From an uncultured Clostridium sp. (lineage in GTDB: Bacteria; Bacillota; Clostridia; TANB77; CAG-508), in assembly GCA_948469315.1 (NCBI GenBank), contig CAOKLQ010000008.1, positions 1 to 64,000 on the forward strand: a stretch of DNA of 64,000 nt, written 5' to 3'. The translations under genes and the position numbers were made by a program. Under the pieces are notes generated by a model, which saw only the letters and a program-made list of their open reading frames with translations, was not told the DNA's origin and did no database searches. Below are positions 38,393 to 49,237 of the stretch, in pieces. The first letter of the stretch is position 1; each line of letters starts with the position of its first letter.

Positions 38393-38459
38393 TTTATCAA
38401 TCTCCTTAAAATTTTTTTATAATATATAATAAATATTAACAAAATAAAATTAGTAGAGT

Positions 38460-38616
38460 AGTAATAATAATCAAATATAAAAATAAAAAACGAGTTTGAC
38501 ATTTAGCCATCAAACAATTAATTTAAGTTAAAATGTGTATCTACAATCTAAAAATTTGCTATCTAAAGCGCCTTGGAAAACGGAATTTTTTATTTTTATA
38601 TTTGATTATTATTGCG
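38460..38616. repeat. Long palindromic element between the ligase and the 38630 gene
   Basis: Outer arms of about 30 nt pair almost perfectly: AATAATAATCAAATATAAAA at the left end and TTTTATATTTGATTATTATT at the right end, with a less well paired interior. Same general design as the other long AT-rich intergenic palindromes. Confidence 0.75.
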
Positions 38617-38629
38617 GCTTTAAATTAAA

Positions 38630-39469
38630 TTACATAATCTTCAAAAAACAAGAATCAGAAGAAAAAGTTAATTCCTTTTTCACATATCCATCATAAATAC
38701 TACTATTTTCATCTTCCAAAGGAATAGGAAAACTTACATTATAAACAAACTTTTCATCTAAATTATTTACAATATTAATATTAAAAGATAAATTGCACAT
38801 AATTGAATTCAAAGAAATATTCGCTTTAGGTAGCAAAGAACCATCAAATTTAAGTGGAGTACCAGTATTTGGAATAATAGCATTTTCCTTAATATTATTA
38901 TTTACAAATTCAGCAGTAATAGGTGTTTGGCAAGTAGTATAAAAATTAGGTTTACTTGTATCTAAGATTTCATCATAATTAATAATATTAAAATTTAAAC
39001 TTTCATTAATCTTATTATATTCCAATAAATTAGAAGTGCCAAAACTTTTAATATCTTTATAATAAAGTAAAGGAGTACCTCTATTAGAAATATTCTCAAA
39101 ACTAATATTATCTAAATACAATTTTTTAATAGTATTTTGCTCATTTAAACCAATCTCTTTATTATTATCTAGAAAAATTGCAATATCAGTATACTGATAA
39201 ATATTTAGATTCCATAAATCTCTTGTTGTTTGATTGTTTGTAGCATTAGCACTACTAAACAAAACGATTTTACTAATTTTAAAAATATCAGAAAATTCAC
39301 TACAATTATTAATAATATCTTTTTCAAAATTAGATTTTATTTTAAATTTATTATATACAAAATTAATTAATAAATTTAAAATAATGAAGCTAATTAATAA
39401 ACAAATGCTTAATAAGATAAATTTTTTATTATTGGTATCTTTTTTTCTATTTTGAGTATGGCAAAACAT
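38630..39469 (-). CDS. Membrane-anchored extracytoplasmic protein, unknown
   Basis: No recognised family. After a short basic start (CHTQNRKKDTNNKK) there is one membrane helix (FILLSICLLISFIILNLLIN), and the remaining ~235 residues are hydrophilic, rich in Asn, Ile and Ser, and probably outside the cell. I use the ATG at 39469, with GGAGGAATTT in front, rather than the ATG at 39481, whose codons make up that ribosome binding site. The gene is divergent from the glucosaminidase gene at 39587, which has the same one-helix surface-protein layout; a shared role at the cell wall is a guess. Confidence 0.7.
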   Translation of the reverse strand: MFCHTQNRKKDTNNKKFILLSICLLISFIILNLLINFVYNKFKIKSNFEKDIINNCSEFSDIFKISKIVLFSSANATNNQTTRDLWNLNIYQYTDIAIFLDNNKEIGLNEQNTIKKLYLDNISFENISNRGTPLLYYKDIKSFGTSNLLEYNKINESLNFNIINYDEILDTSKPNFYTTCQTPITAEFVNNNIKENAIIPNTGTPLKFDGSLLPKANISLNSIMCNLSFNINIVNNLDEKFVYNVSFPIPLEDENSSIYDGYVKKELTFSSDSCFLKIM

Positions 39470-39540
39470 AAATTCCTCCATTTTTTTATATCATATTACA
39501 AAAAACAAATATTTACAAGCGTTATTTTCAAAATTTTCCG

Positions 39541-39569
39541 TTGACAAAAATAGACAAAAAACGTAGAAT
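39541..39569 (+). promoter_or_regulatory. Promoter for the glucosaminidase gene
   Basis: TTGACA (39541-39546), 17-nt spacer, TAGAAT (39564-39569). The ATG at 39587 would leave a leader of only about 10 nt, just enough for the TAGGTGA ribosome binding site. Confidence 0.65.
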
Positions 39570-39586
39570 TAAATTAGGTGAAACAA

Positions 39587-40798
39587 ATGAAATTTAAAAG
39601 GAAAAAAACAATTTCTATTATTGTTTTTTTTATAATAATATTAATAATATTTTTAACATTAATTATAAAAAATACATTAAACAAGCAAATTTTAGTAGCA
39701 AATTCACAAGAAAAAAGTATACTAAAAGCATATAAAAAAGCTCAAATAGAGGAATTTAATATAGATAATATAATTGAGGAAAACTCAAGTAAAATAATAA
39801 CGCAAGAAATAGTAGTTGAACAAATAGATTTAGAATACACAACTATATATAAAAACAATAATGAGCTTCCAAAAGGACAACTTAAAGTTTTGCAAGAAGG
39901 AAGAGATGGAAAGCAATCAGTAGTAAATAAAAAAACATATCAAAATGACGAATTAATAAAAGAAGAGCAAACAGGTAGAATTGTTACAAAAGCTGCACTA
40001 GATAAAATAGTAGAAATAGGAACAGGGTCTAAAACTTCTATTTATAAAGTAAAAAAAGGTGACATAGTATATGTTACTTCTTATACATTAGATTTAATGC
40101 AAGAAAAAAATAAGGACTCAAATAAAATAACTACACTTAGCAAAGATAATCAAGTAAAAGTTTTAGAAGTAACTGATGAGTGGTATAAAATATCCTACAA
40201 AAGTTATGTAGGATGGGCAGATGCAAATTGTTTAATTTATAAAGAAAAACAAATAGAACAATCTGAGTTAGATCAAGGAAAAACCAAAGAGCAACTATTA
40301 ACAGATTTAAATAAAAACATGAATTTAAATAAACCAAGTGGATTAACATTAGAGCAATTCAAAAAAGTGTTATCAAACAATAAAAATGATAAAAACAAGA
40401 TATTTGAGCAAAATGCTAATTATTTTTATTATATAGAAAAACAATACAACATAAATGGACTATTTGTTGCAGCAGTAGGTATACATGAAAGCAATTGGGG
40501 AACATCAAAAATAGCATTAAGCAAGAAAAACTTATTTGGGTATGGAGCAAGCGATTCAAATCCATATGAAAATGCGTATAAATTTGGAAACTATTCAGAA
40601 GCAATAGATATGATAGCAAGAGTATTTGTAAAATATTACATAAATCCATCAGGAACAAAAATATATGATAATGAAATAGCAACAGGAAAATATTATTCAG
40701 GTCCCAAAATTACAGACGTAAATAAGAAATATGCAACAGACAAAAATTGGCATAATGGGGTTTACAAATGGATGACATATTTATATAATAGATTATAA
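39587..40798 (+). CDS. Surface N-acetylglucosaminidase with G5 and SH3 domains
   Basis: A cell-wall hydrolase. One N-terminal membrane helix (ISIIVFFIIILIIFLTLII) anchors it. A G5 domain follows (EQIDLEYTTIYKNNNELPKG ... VLQEGRDGKQ ... RIVTKAALDKIVEIGT), then an SH3-like domain (ITTLSKDNQVKVLEVTDEWY, KSYVGWADANCL) and a C-terminal glucosaminidase domain of the LytG/Bax type. The latter shows GLFVAAVGIHESNWGTSKIA with the catalytic glutamate expected in HESNWG, then KKNLFGYGASDSNPYENAY. Length about 403 residues. An in-frame GTG lies three codons upstream, but the ATG has the better spacing. A strong terminator follows. Confidence 0.9.
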   Translation: MKFKRKKTISIIVFFIIILIIFLTLIIKNTLNKQILVANSQEKSILKAYKKAQIEEFNIDNIIEENSSKIITQEIVVEQIDLEYTTIYKNNNELPKGQLKVLQEGRDGKQSVVNKKTYQNDELIKEEQTGRIVTKAALDKIVEIGTGSKTSIYKVKKGDIVYVTSYTLDLMQEKNKDSNKITTLSKDNQVKVLEVTDEWYKISYKSYVGWADANCLIYKEKQIEQSELDQGKTKEQLLTDLNKNMNLNKPSGLTLEQFKKVLSNNKNDKNKIFEQNANYFYYIEKQYNINGLFVAAVGIHESNWGTSKIALSKKNLFGYGASDSNPYENAYKFGNYSEAIDMIARVFVKYYINPSGTKIYDNEIATGKYYSGPKITDVNKKYATDKNWHNGVYKWMTYLYNRL

Positions 40799-40815
40799 GA
40801 TATAAAGTTTTAAGT

Positions 40816-40856
40816 AAAAAGAAGATAAAAAAGACTATTATTTTTATCTTCTTTTT
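40816..40856 (+). terminator. Terminator after the glucosaminidase gene
   Basis: AAAAAGAAGATAAAAA pairs with TTTTTATCTTCTTTTT across a short loop. Confidence 0.88.
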
Positions 40857-40898
40857 GTTATAATAATAAAAAATAAATTATGAGAGGATCTTTTATAT

Positions 40899-42542
40899 AT
40901 GGAATTAACTAAAAAACAAAAGATAATATTTAATATAGTATCTGCAATTTCAATTATAATAATATGTTTTGCAATATCTCCAAAAACAATGCAAAATGAC
41001 ACATATTATACTGTAAAAATAGGGGAGCATATTTTAGAAAATGGAATAAATATGCTAGATCCATTTTCTTGGCATGAAGGTTTACCTTATACATTTCCGC
41101 ATTGGATGTATGATGTTACAATGAATTTAATATATAAAATAGGAAACTGGAGTGGAATATATATATCAACATGTATTTTTGCTTGTATTTTAGGACTTGT
41201 AATGTATTTTACAAATGTAAAAATATCTAAAAATAATTTAACATCACTTATATTTACATTAATTTCAATATATCTATTAAAAGACTTTATTGCAGCAAGA
41301 GCACAGCTTATAACATTTATATTATTTGCATTAGAAGTATTTTGTTTAGAAAAATTTGTAGAAAAGCCAAAGAAGATATATGCAACAGCACTTATTTTAA
41401 TATCACTATTAATTGCAAATTTGCATTGTGCAGTATGGCCATTTTTCTTTTGTTTATTTATGCCATATATAGTAGAATATTTATTTGTTGCATATTATGA
41501 TTCAGATATAGCAATAAGAATATTTAGTTTAATAAAAAGAATTAAAATAAAAATGTCATGTAGGGGTCAGGCGTGCTTAGGTGACTCAAAAAAAATGATC
41601 CAACAAGAAAAAGATACATTAAAACAAACTCTAGCAAAAATAAAGGAAAAAAGAGATAAAGAAAGACAAGATCCTTACAAAATCGTAATACAAAAAAATA
41701 AAAATATAAAATATCTAATAATAGTATTAGTATTATGTGTTTTAATGGGATTTTTAACACCAATAAAAGATACGCCATTTACATATCTAGTAAAAACAAT
41801 GCAAGGAAATACAACTCAAAACATAAACGAACACTTGCCAATAGTATTTTGGGAAAATCAGCCAATGCTTTGTGTATATGCTATATTAATAGCTCTGCTA
41901 ATGTTTACAAAAACAAAAATAAAATTAAGAGATCTATTTATGCTAGGTGGATTGATGCTACTTACAATAATATCAAAGAGACAATCTTCAATGCTACTTG
42001 TAATAGGTTTGTTAATATTTAATAAATATGTAAGTGAGTTTTTACAAAACACAAATTTAAAAAGAACAATAAACAATATTTCAAAAACTATAGCTTCATT
42101 TATTGGAGGAATATTAGTAATTTGCATTATAGGATTAATAGGATTTAATTTATATAAAGACAAAAAAGATGATCAATATATTAGTAAAAGCACATATCCT
42201 GTAGAGGCATGTAATTTTATACTACAAAATATAGATTTAAAAAAAGCAAGATTTTTTAATGAATATAATTATGGAAGTTATATGTTATATAGAAATATAC
42301 CAGTGTTTATAGATTCAAGGGCAGATTTATATGCACCGGAATTTAGTAATGACAAAGACATATTTTCAGATTTTCTAAATATATCTAATATGGGAACAAA
42401 TTATGAAGATAAATTTGATGAATATGGGATAACACATGTAATTTTATATCAAGATGCAAAATTGAATTATGTTTTAGAGGTAAATGATAAATATAATCAA
42501 ATATATTCAGATAGTTATTTTGTTATTTATGAAAGAAATTAA
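40899..42542 (+). CDS. Polytopic membrane protein, possible GT-C glycosyltransferase-like
   Basis: A 547-residue protein with about ten hydrophobic segments. The first loop (PKTMQNDTYYTVKIGEHILE, DPFSWHEG) and the soluble C-terminal part (FFNEYNYGSYMLYRNIPVFI, DSRADLYAPEF, THVILYQD) resemble GT-C/PMT-like membrane glycosyltransferase relatives common in Bacillota, with the acidic residues of the first loop possibly catalytic; this is inference. A cytoplasmic loop (about residues 218-262) includes CRGQACLGDSKKM, which is the translation of a TGTAGGG-type repeat inserted in frame. GCA-CCG-GAA holds an out-of-frame CGG and needs no shift. Confidence 0.75.
   Translation: MELTKKQKIIFNIVSAISIIIICFAISPKTMQNDTYYTVKIGEHILENGINMLDPFSWHEGLPYTFPHWMYDVTMNLIYKIGNWSGIYISTCIFACILGLVMYFTNVKISKNNLTSLIFTLISIYLLKDFIAARAQLITFILFALEVFCLEKFVEKPKKIYATALILISLLIANLHCAVWPFFFCLFMPYIVEYLFVAYYDSDIAIRIFSLIKRIKIKMSCRGQACLGDSKKMIQQEKDTLKQTLAKIKEKRDKERQDPYKIVIQKNKNIKYLIIVLVLCVLMGFLTPIKDTPFTYLVKTMQGNTTQNINEHLPIVFWENQPMLCVYAILIALLMFTKTKIKLRDLFMLGGLMLLTIISKRQSSMLLVIGLLIFNKYVSEFLQNTNLKRTINNISKTIASFIGGILVICIIGLIGFNLYKDKKDDQYISKSTYPVEACNFILQNIDLKKARFFNEYNYGSYMLYRNIPVFIDSRADLYAPEFSNDKDIFSDFLNISNMGTNYEDKFDEYGITHVILYQDAKLNYVLEVNDKYNQIYSDSYFVIYERN
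41559..41588. repeat. TGTAGGG-type repeat inside the membrane protein gene
   Basis: TGTAGGGGTCAGGCGTGCTT and then AGGTGACTC, translated in frame as CRGQACLGDS in a cytoplasmic loop. Same start as the intergenic TGTAGGGG elements. Confidence 0.65.
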
Positions 42543-42557
42543 AAAAATTAATTTTAT

Positions 42558-42610
42558 TATCTTCTTAGGAAAGTCATCCTAGATAGAGCTTACGTTTCCT
42601 TAGAAGATAA
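42558..42610. repeat. Inverted repeat upstream of lspA
   Basis: TTATCTTCTTAGGAAA (42558-42573) and TTTCCTTAGAAGATAA (42595-42610), nearly perfect arms; a further unpaired stretch leads to the lspA ribosome binding site. Confidence 0.7.
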
Positions 42611-42702
42611 TTATGGCGGAAGTTAGAGTTTGTAGCAATTATAATTAGCGTACAAAGTCTTTCTTACGGTTTTTTATAAATATAAAGGAGATGAAATAAA
42701 AT

Positions 42703-43179
42703 ATGGAAAAAAACAAAAAAAGATTATATATTATAATAATTGCAATAATAATATTAATTTTAATAGACCAAGTAACAAAAGCTTTAGTAATTGGTAAAAA
42801 TTTTAATCTAATACCAAATATAATTAGTTTTAATTTTGAAGAGATTATAGATGGTTCATTTGGAGTAGGTTTTAAAGGTACATTTACTTTTGTACTTACT
42901 AATGTAATTGTTTTGGCAATATTAATTAAATTTATGAAAATGCAAAAAGAGCAAATAGATACAAAAACATATGTAGCACTTACAATGATAATTTCAGGGG
43001 CAATTGGAAATGTAATAGATAGAATTATAAGAGGATATGTTGTTAAATTTATACAAATATTTAATTTGCCAACATTTAATATAGCAGATATATTAATTAT
43101 ATTAGGTTGGGTATTCCTTGCAATCTTTTTTGCAACATTTGCAGTTCAAGTAAGAAAAGAAAATAAATTATTATTATAA
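42703..43179 (+). CDS. lspA: Lipoprotein signal peptidase (signal peptidase II)
   Basis: LspA cuts the signal peptide from prolipoproteins in the membrane. The 158-residue protein has four membrane segments and the two catalytic-aspartate motifs GNVIDRIIRGYVVKFI and FNIADILIILG, with the N-terminal LILIDQVTKALVI. ATAAAGGAGATGAAATAAA supplies the ribosome binding site. rluD follows, a common lspA-rluD pair, although a palindromic repeat of about 138 bp lies between them. Confidence 0.94.
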   Translation: MEKNKKRLYIIIIAIIILILIDQVTKALVIGKNFNLIPNIISFNFEEIIDGSFGVGFKGTFTFVLTNVIVLAILIKFMKMQKEQIDTKTYVALTMIISGAIGNVIDRIIRGYVVKFIQIFNLPTFNIADILIILGWVFLAIFFATFAVQVRKENKLLL

Positions 43180-43194
43180 TTTCAACTACTAAAA

Positions 43195-43332
43195 AATAGA
43201 ATAATAAATTAATCTGAAATTTTATTGAGGCTCCCCATTCACGCCCTTCTAACAAAATTCGAAAGAATTTTGAAGAATGTCGGAAAGGTCCCCACTTGCC
43301 TCAAAAAATTTAATCTTAATTATTATTCTATT
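43195..43332. repeat. Palindromic repeat, family B long copy
   Basis: Ends AATAGAATAATAAATTAATC and TTAATTATTATTCTATT with a GC-richer centre (GAGGCTCCCCATTCACGCCC ... GGTCCCCACTTGCCTC). Same ends as the short copy at 15592-15640. Confidence 0.75.
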
Positions 43333-43361
43333 TAAATAATAATTAAGAAAAGAGGCAAAAA

Positions 43362-44280
43362 TTGCAAAAATATATAATAGATGAAAAAACAAAAAATAAT
43401 AGAATAGATAAAATAATACCAATTCTAAACCCGCAAATAACAAGACAAGTAGCACAAAGACTAATAGAAAGTGGAAATATAAAAGTAAATGAAAAAAAAG
43501 TAAAAGTATCATACAAAGTATCAATAGGAGAAGAAATTAATATTATTATTCCAGAAGTTAAAGAAGCAAAAATTGTGCCACAAGACATAGATATTCAAGT
43601 TTTATATGAAGACAAGGATATAATTGTAGTAAATAAATCAAAAGGACTAGTTGTGCATCCAGCAAATGGAAATCCAGATGGTACTTTAGTAAATGCTTTA
43701 ATGAATATTTGTAATCGGAAGTTTATCTGGAATAGGAGGGCAAATAAGACCAGGAATAGTACATAGACTAGATAAAGATACATCAGGGGTTATAATTGTA
43801 GCAAAAAATGATAAGGCACATTTAAGTTTAAGCGAGCAAATAAAAAATCGAGAAGTTAAAAAAACATATTTAGCTTTAACTAGAGGAGTAATAAAAGAAA
43901 ATGAAGCTACAATAAATATGCCAATAGGGCGAAGTATATCTGATAGGAAAAAAATGGCAGTAGTAAAAAATGGAAAAGAAGCAATAACACATTTTGAAGT
44001 TTTAGAAAGATTTAAAAACAATACATATTTAAAAATAAACTTAGAAACAGGAAGAACACATCAAATACGTGTACATTTAGCACAAATTGGTTACCCTATT
44101 ATAGGAGATACAGTTTATTCAAATGGAAAAAATGAATTTGGAGTTATAGGACAAATGCTACATAGCTGGAAGATAAAATTTAATCATCCAATAACTAAAA
44201 AAGAAATGGAAATAGAAGCACCAGTGCCTGAGTATTTTGAGAAAATAATAAATGAATTAATGCTTAATGCATTCAAATAA
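43362..44280 (+). CDS. rluD: RluA-family pseudouridine synthase (RluD type), +1 recoding site
   Basis: Makes pseudouridines in 23S rRNA. The S4 domain comes first (NRIDKIIPILNPQITRQVAQ), then the catalytic domain. At CGG 43716 a +1 shift gives CNGSLSGIGGQIRPGIVHRL and leads into the catalytic HRLDKDTSGVIIVAKND; without it the catalytic aspartate would be lost. The later motif RTHQIRVHLAQIGYPIIGD is present. The total is about 305 residues, normal for the family. The apparent start is a TTG at 43362 behind AAAGAGGC; no nearby ATG precedes the S4 domain. It lies in an lspA-rluD-rluB group. Confidence 0.93.
43716..43718 (+). other. Predicted +1 recoding CGG (rluD)
   Basis: AAT-CGG-A. Skipping the C gives ICN-GSLSGIGGQIRPGIVHRLD. 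Confidence 0.93.
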
Positions 44281-44285
44281 TCAAA

Positions 44286-44307
44286 TCCGGTGTAAAATTA
44301 CACCGGA
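44286..44307 (+). terminator. Hairpin after rluD
   Basis: TCCGGTGTAA / TTACACCGGA stem directly after the rluD stop. The T-run is poor, so it may only attenuate. Confidence 0.65.
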
Positions 44308-44436
44308 AAATCTATATAAACTTTTTGCATTATTTAAAACAACACAAAAAGAAAAGGGAAAACAAAACTTTTATAATAATATAATATGCAAAAAGTAAAA
44401 ATTCGATACAAAAAAAAGGTGGAAATTAATAGAAAA

Positions 44437-45157
44437 ATGGAAGAAATTAGATTACAAAAATATTTAGCTCAAAATGGAATTGCTTCAAGAAGAAAATGTG
44501 AAGAATATATTTTGCAAGGAAAAGTAAAGCTAAATGGAAAAATAGTTTTAGAATTAGGAACAAAAATAAATTCTAAAGATGATATAGTCGAATTTGAAAA
44601 TAGAAAAATAGAAAATATCGATAAAGAAAAAATTTATATTTTATTAAATAAACCTATAGGATATGTTACAACATCTAAAGACCAATTTCGGAAGAGATAC
44701 AGTGCTAGATTTAGTAAAAGTAAGCACACGTATAGTACCAGTAGGAAGGCTAGATATGTATACATCAGGTGCTTTAATACTTACTAATGATGGAGAATTT
44801 GTAAATAAAATAACACATCCAAGTCATGAAATAAATAAAACATATAATGTAACAGTAAGAGGAATAGTAACAAAACAAGATACGCAAGAGTTAGAGCAAG
44901 GTGTAATAATAGATGAAAATTATAGAACAAAACCAGCAAAAGTAAAAATTTTAAAAACAGATAATCAAAAAAATATTTCAAGGCTGCAAATAACAATACA
45001 TGAAGGTAAAAATAGACAAATAAGGAAAATGTGTGAGGCAATAGGAAAAAAAGTAATAGCACTTCATAGAACCCAAATAGGAGAAATAACAGTAAAAAAT
45101 TTGGAAATAGGCAAATGGAGATATTTATCTGAAAAAGAAATAGAAAAAATAATGTAG
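44437..45157 (+). CDS. rluB: RsuA/RluB-family pseudouridine synthase, +1 recoding site
   Basis: Forms a pseudouridine in ribosomal RNA (RsuA/RluB/RluE/RluF family). The S4 domain MEEIRLQKYLAQNGIASRRK begins at the ATG at 44437; an in-frame ATG at 44386 would add 17 basic residues not expected in the family, though its ribosome binding site is no worse. At CGG 44689 a +1 shift gives TSKDQFGRDTVLDLVKVSTR and leads to the catalytic VGRLDMYTSGALILTNDGEF. The end is normal (GKNRQIRKMCEAIGKKVIAL). Its TAG stop is part of a TGTAGGG palindrome. Length about 239 residues. Confidence 0.92.
44689..44691 (+). other. Predicted +1 recoding CGG (rluB)
   Basis: TTT-CGG-A. Skipping the C gives DQF-GRDTVLDLVK, the segment just before the catalytic GRLD motif. 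Confidence 0.93.
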
Positions 45158-45177
45158 GGACATAGCATGCTATGTCC
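45153..45177. repeat. TGTAGGG palindrome carrying the rluB stop codon
   Basis: TGTAGGGACATAGCATGCTA and on; perfect 20-bp palindrome at 45158-45177. The TAG of TGTAGGG (45155-45157) is the rluB stop. Close relative of 8003-8027. Confidence 0.82.
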
Positions 45178-45249
45178 TAAAAATTATAAATAAAAAAGAA
45201 AAGAAGAAAAATCAACAAAGGATTTTAATAGAAAAATTAGCAAAAGGGA

Positions 45250-45276
45250 TTGACAAGTGCTAAAAAAGGTTATAAT
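45250..45276 (+). promoter_or_regulatory. Promoter for hrcA-grpE-dnaK-dnaJ
   Basis: TTGACA (45250-45255) and TATAAT (45271-45276) with a 15-nt spacer; an alternative TAATAT at 45273 gives 17. The CIRCE operator follows. Confidence 0.65.
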
Positions 45277-45289
45277 ATATATGGAGCGT

Positions 45290-45316
45290 TTAGCAAACTA
45301 ACAATTCGACTGCTAA
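45290..45316 (+). promoter_or_regulatory. Degenerate CIRCE operator of hrcA
   Basis: TTAGCAAAC-N9-GACTGCTAA. Compared with the consensus TTAGCACTC-N9-GAGTGCTAA it has two changes on the left and one on the right, keeping the outer TTAGCA/TGCTAA. A weaker half site AGTGCTAA lies at about 45256. Weaker HrcA binding than at groES would be expected. Confidence 0.8.
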
Positions 45317-45332
45317 AAGGAGGCGAAAATAT

Positions 45333-46337
45333 TTGTTAGATGATAGAAAAAAGACAATATTACAAGCAATAGTAGAAGAATATATAAATACAGCAGAGCC
45401 AGTAAGTTCAAGTATTTTGGTTAAAAACTATAATATAGAATATAGTAGTGCAACAATTAGAAATGAAATGGCAGAACTTGAAAAACAAGGATTTATAGAA
45501 AAGACACATACCTCATCTGGAAGAATACCATCAGAAAAAGGATATAGATACTATGTAGATGAACTCTTGCAAGATAACGAACTTTCTATTGAAGAAATAG
45601 AGTATATTCAAAAACAATTAGAAACAAAAGTAAATGAAATAGAAGACTTAACAAAAATTACAACAAACACGTTATCAGAAATAACACATTACACGACAGT
45701 TGCAATAGGACCGACACCTACAACGCAATATATAGAAGGAATAAAATTTGTATCTTTAGGTTCAAAAATGTTAATGGCAATTATAATGACAGATACAGGA
45801 CTTGTGAAAGAAACAATAATAAAATTTGAAGAAGATATAACAGAAAAACAAATTGATACATTAAATATATTTTTCAATAACAAATTAAAAGGTGAGCCAT
45901 TAGAAACAATAGATAGACCATTAGAAGAATATATAATAACAGAAATGAAAGATAGTATAAATGTTATAAAACCAATAATAGAACAACTAAAAAAAGTAAT
46001 ACATCAAGAAAAACAGCTATATTTAGAAGGAACAAACAAGTCATTTGATTTACCAGAATTTAAAAGTTTGCAAATAGCTAAAAACTTTATAAATGTATTA
46101 GACACTAAAGAAGCAGTAACACAAATACTAAATACAGGTCTTGCAGAAGATATAAACGTATACATAGGAGATGAAAATGAACAACAAGAACTAAAAGATT
46201 TTAGTGTAGTAACATTTAAACACAAAGTAGGAAACAAAGACCTAGGAACAATAGGAATAATAGGACCAAAAAGAATGGATTATAGCAAAGTAATATCAGT
46301 AATGAAATATATTAGCAAAAAATTAAATGAAAAATAA
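45333..46337 (+). CDS. hrcA: Heat-inducible transcription repressor HrcA
   Basis: HrcA binds CIRCE sites and represses groES-groL and the dnaK genes; GroEL helps it to stay active. The 334-residue protein has the winged-helix N-terminus (MLDDRKKTILQAIVEEYINT, SSATIRNEMAELEKQGF, THTSSGRIPSEKGYRYYVD) and the C-terminal GTIGIIGPKRMDYSKVISVM. The start is a TTG at 45333, 9 nt after AAAGGAGGCG; there is no ATG. A family A palindrome begins exactly at its stop codon. Confidence 0.95.
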   Translation: MLDDRKKTILQAIVEEYINTAEPVSSSILVKNYNIEYSSATIRNEMAELEKQGFIEKTHTSSGRIPSEKGYRYYVDELLQDNELSIEEIEYIQKQLETKVNEIEDLTKITTNTLSEITHYTTVAIGPTPTTQYIEGIKFVSLGSKMLMAIIMTDTGLVKETIIKFEEDITEKQIDTLNIFFNNKLKGEPLETIDRPLEEYIITEMKDSINVIKPIIEQLKKVIHQEKQLYLEGTNKSFDLPEFKSLQIAKNFINVLDTKEAVTQILNTGLAEDINVYIGDENEQQELKDFSVVTFKHKVGNKDLGTIGIIGPKRMDYSKVISVMKYISKKLNEK

Positions 46338-46461
46338 AACAAACTAAAATCAGCAATTTATGAATTTTTATTTCATTAATAAAACCTTGGACGTACCAAT
46401 GTACGACTTCATCTTTATTAATTTATAAAAATCCATATGTTACTAATTTTATTATGTTTTA
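46335..46461. repeat. Stop-codon-associated palindromic repeat, family A copy 2
   Basis: Starts with the hrcA stop as TAAAACAAACTAAAAT and ends ATTTTATTATGTTTTA. The centre GGACGTACCAATGTACGACT matches the other copies. Confidence 0.88.
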
Positions 46462-46517
46462 TAAATTCAGAAACATATAACAAATAAGAAATTTTTTATA
46501 AAAAAAAGGAGGTAAAA

Positions 46518-47037
46518 ATGTCAGAAGAAAACAAAGAAAATTTAGAAAAGCAAGAAAATGTACATAATGAAACAAATGCACAAGAAGAAACACAAAATGA
46601 AGCTGTTGACAAAAACACACAAGAATTAGAAGAGTTAACAGACAGATACAAAAGAATATTAGCAGAATTTGAAAACTTCAAAAAAAGAAGTAGCAAGGAA
46701 AGAGAAAATTTATACAAATCTATATTATCAGACATAGTAGAAGCAATACTTCCAATAATGGATAATTTAGAAAATGCACTAAAGGTAGAAACTAAAGATG
46801 AAAGTTACAAACAAGGAGTAGAGCTAGTATACAAACAATTCCAAGATGTGCTCTCAAAATTCCAAGTAGAAGAAATAGAAACAATTCGGCAAAACATTCG
46901 ATCCAGAACTTCACGAAGCAGTAAGTAGCATACAAGATAATACAAAACAAGAGCAAGAAATAGTAGAGGAATATAGAAAAGGCTATAAAATAGGAAACAA
47001 AGTTATAAGACATTCAATGGTAGTTGTAGCAAACTAA
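46518..47037 (+). CDS. grpE: Nucleotide exchange factor GrpE, +1 recoding site
   Basis: GrpE releases ADP from DnaK. The N-terminal part is acidic and disordered, followed by the long dimerising helix (LTDRYKRILAEFENFKKRSS) and the four-helix region. At CGG 46887 (followed by C) a +1 shift gives EETIGKTFDPELHEAVSSIQ and the C-terminal beta-wing EYRKGYKIGNKVIRHSMVVV. The unshifted frame ends within a dozen residues and lacks the DnaK-binding wing. Length is about 172 residues. AAAGGAGGTAAAA precedes the ATG. A family A palindrome starts at the stop. Confidence 0.94.
46887..46889 (+). other. Predicted +1 recoding CGG (grpE)
   Basis: ATT-CGG-C. Skipping the C gives ETI-GKTFDPELHEAV, the conserved GxxFDPxxHEA motif. 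Confidence 0.95.
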
Positions 47038-47159
47038 ATCGATTAAAAGCAGCAATCTTTACATTTTTATTTCATTTAATTAAACCTCGACGTACCAACG
47101 TACGTCTTCGTCTTAATTAATTCATAAAAATGCAAATCTCACTACTTTTAATCAATTTA
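47035..47159. repeat. Stop-codon-associated palindromic repeat, family A copy 3
   Basis: Starts with the grpE stop as TAAATCGATTAAAAG and ends CTTTTAATCAATTTA; centre CCTCGACGTACCAACGTACG. Confidence 0.88.
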
Positions 47160-47247
47160 TGTATAAATATATTATTATATAATTTAATTAAAAACTTTCG
47201 TTATTAATTTTAAAATAATATAAATAAAAAATTTAAGGAGGAATTAA

Positions 47248-49131
<1,884 letters not shown>

Positions 49132-49145
49132 AATACGTCAAACAA

Positions 49146-49204
49146 TGTAGGGGCTGGTCTTGACCAGCCCGATTTAAATAGGTCGGCCAAAACCGACCTG
49201 TACA
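49146..49204. repeat. TGTAGGG-type double palindrome between dnaK and dnaJ
   Basis: TGTAGGGGCTGGTCTTGACC with a GGCTGGTC/GACCAGCC stem, then AGGTCGGCC/CCGACCT and TGTACA. A typical TGTAGGG element with a second hairpin attached. Confidence 0.82.
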
Positions 49205-49237
49205 TATATTATAATAATATAATTTTGGAGGGCAAAA

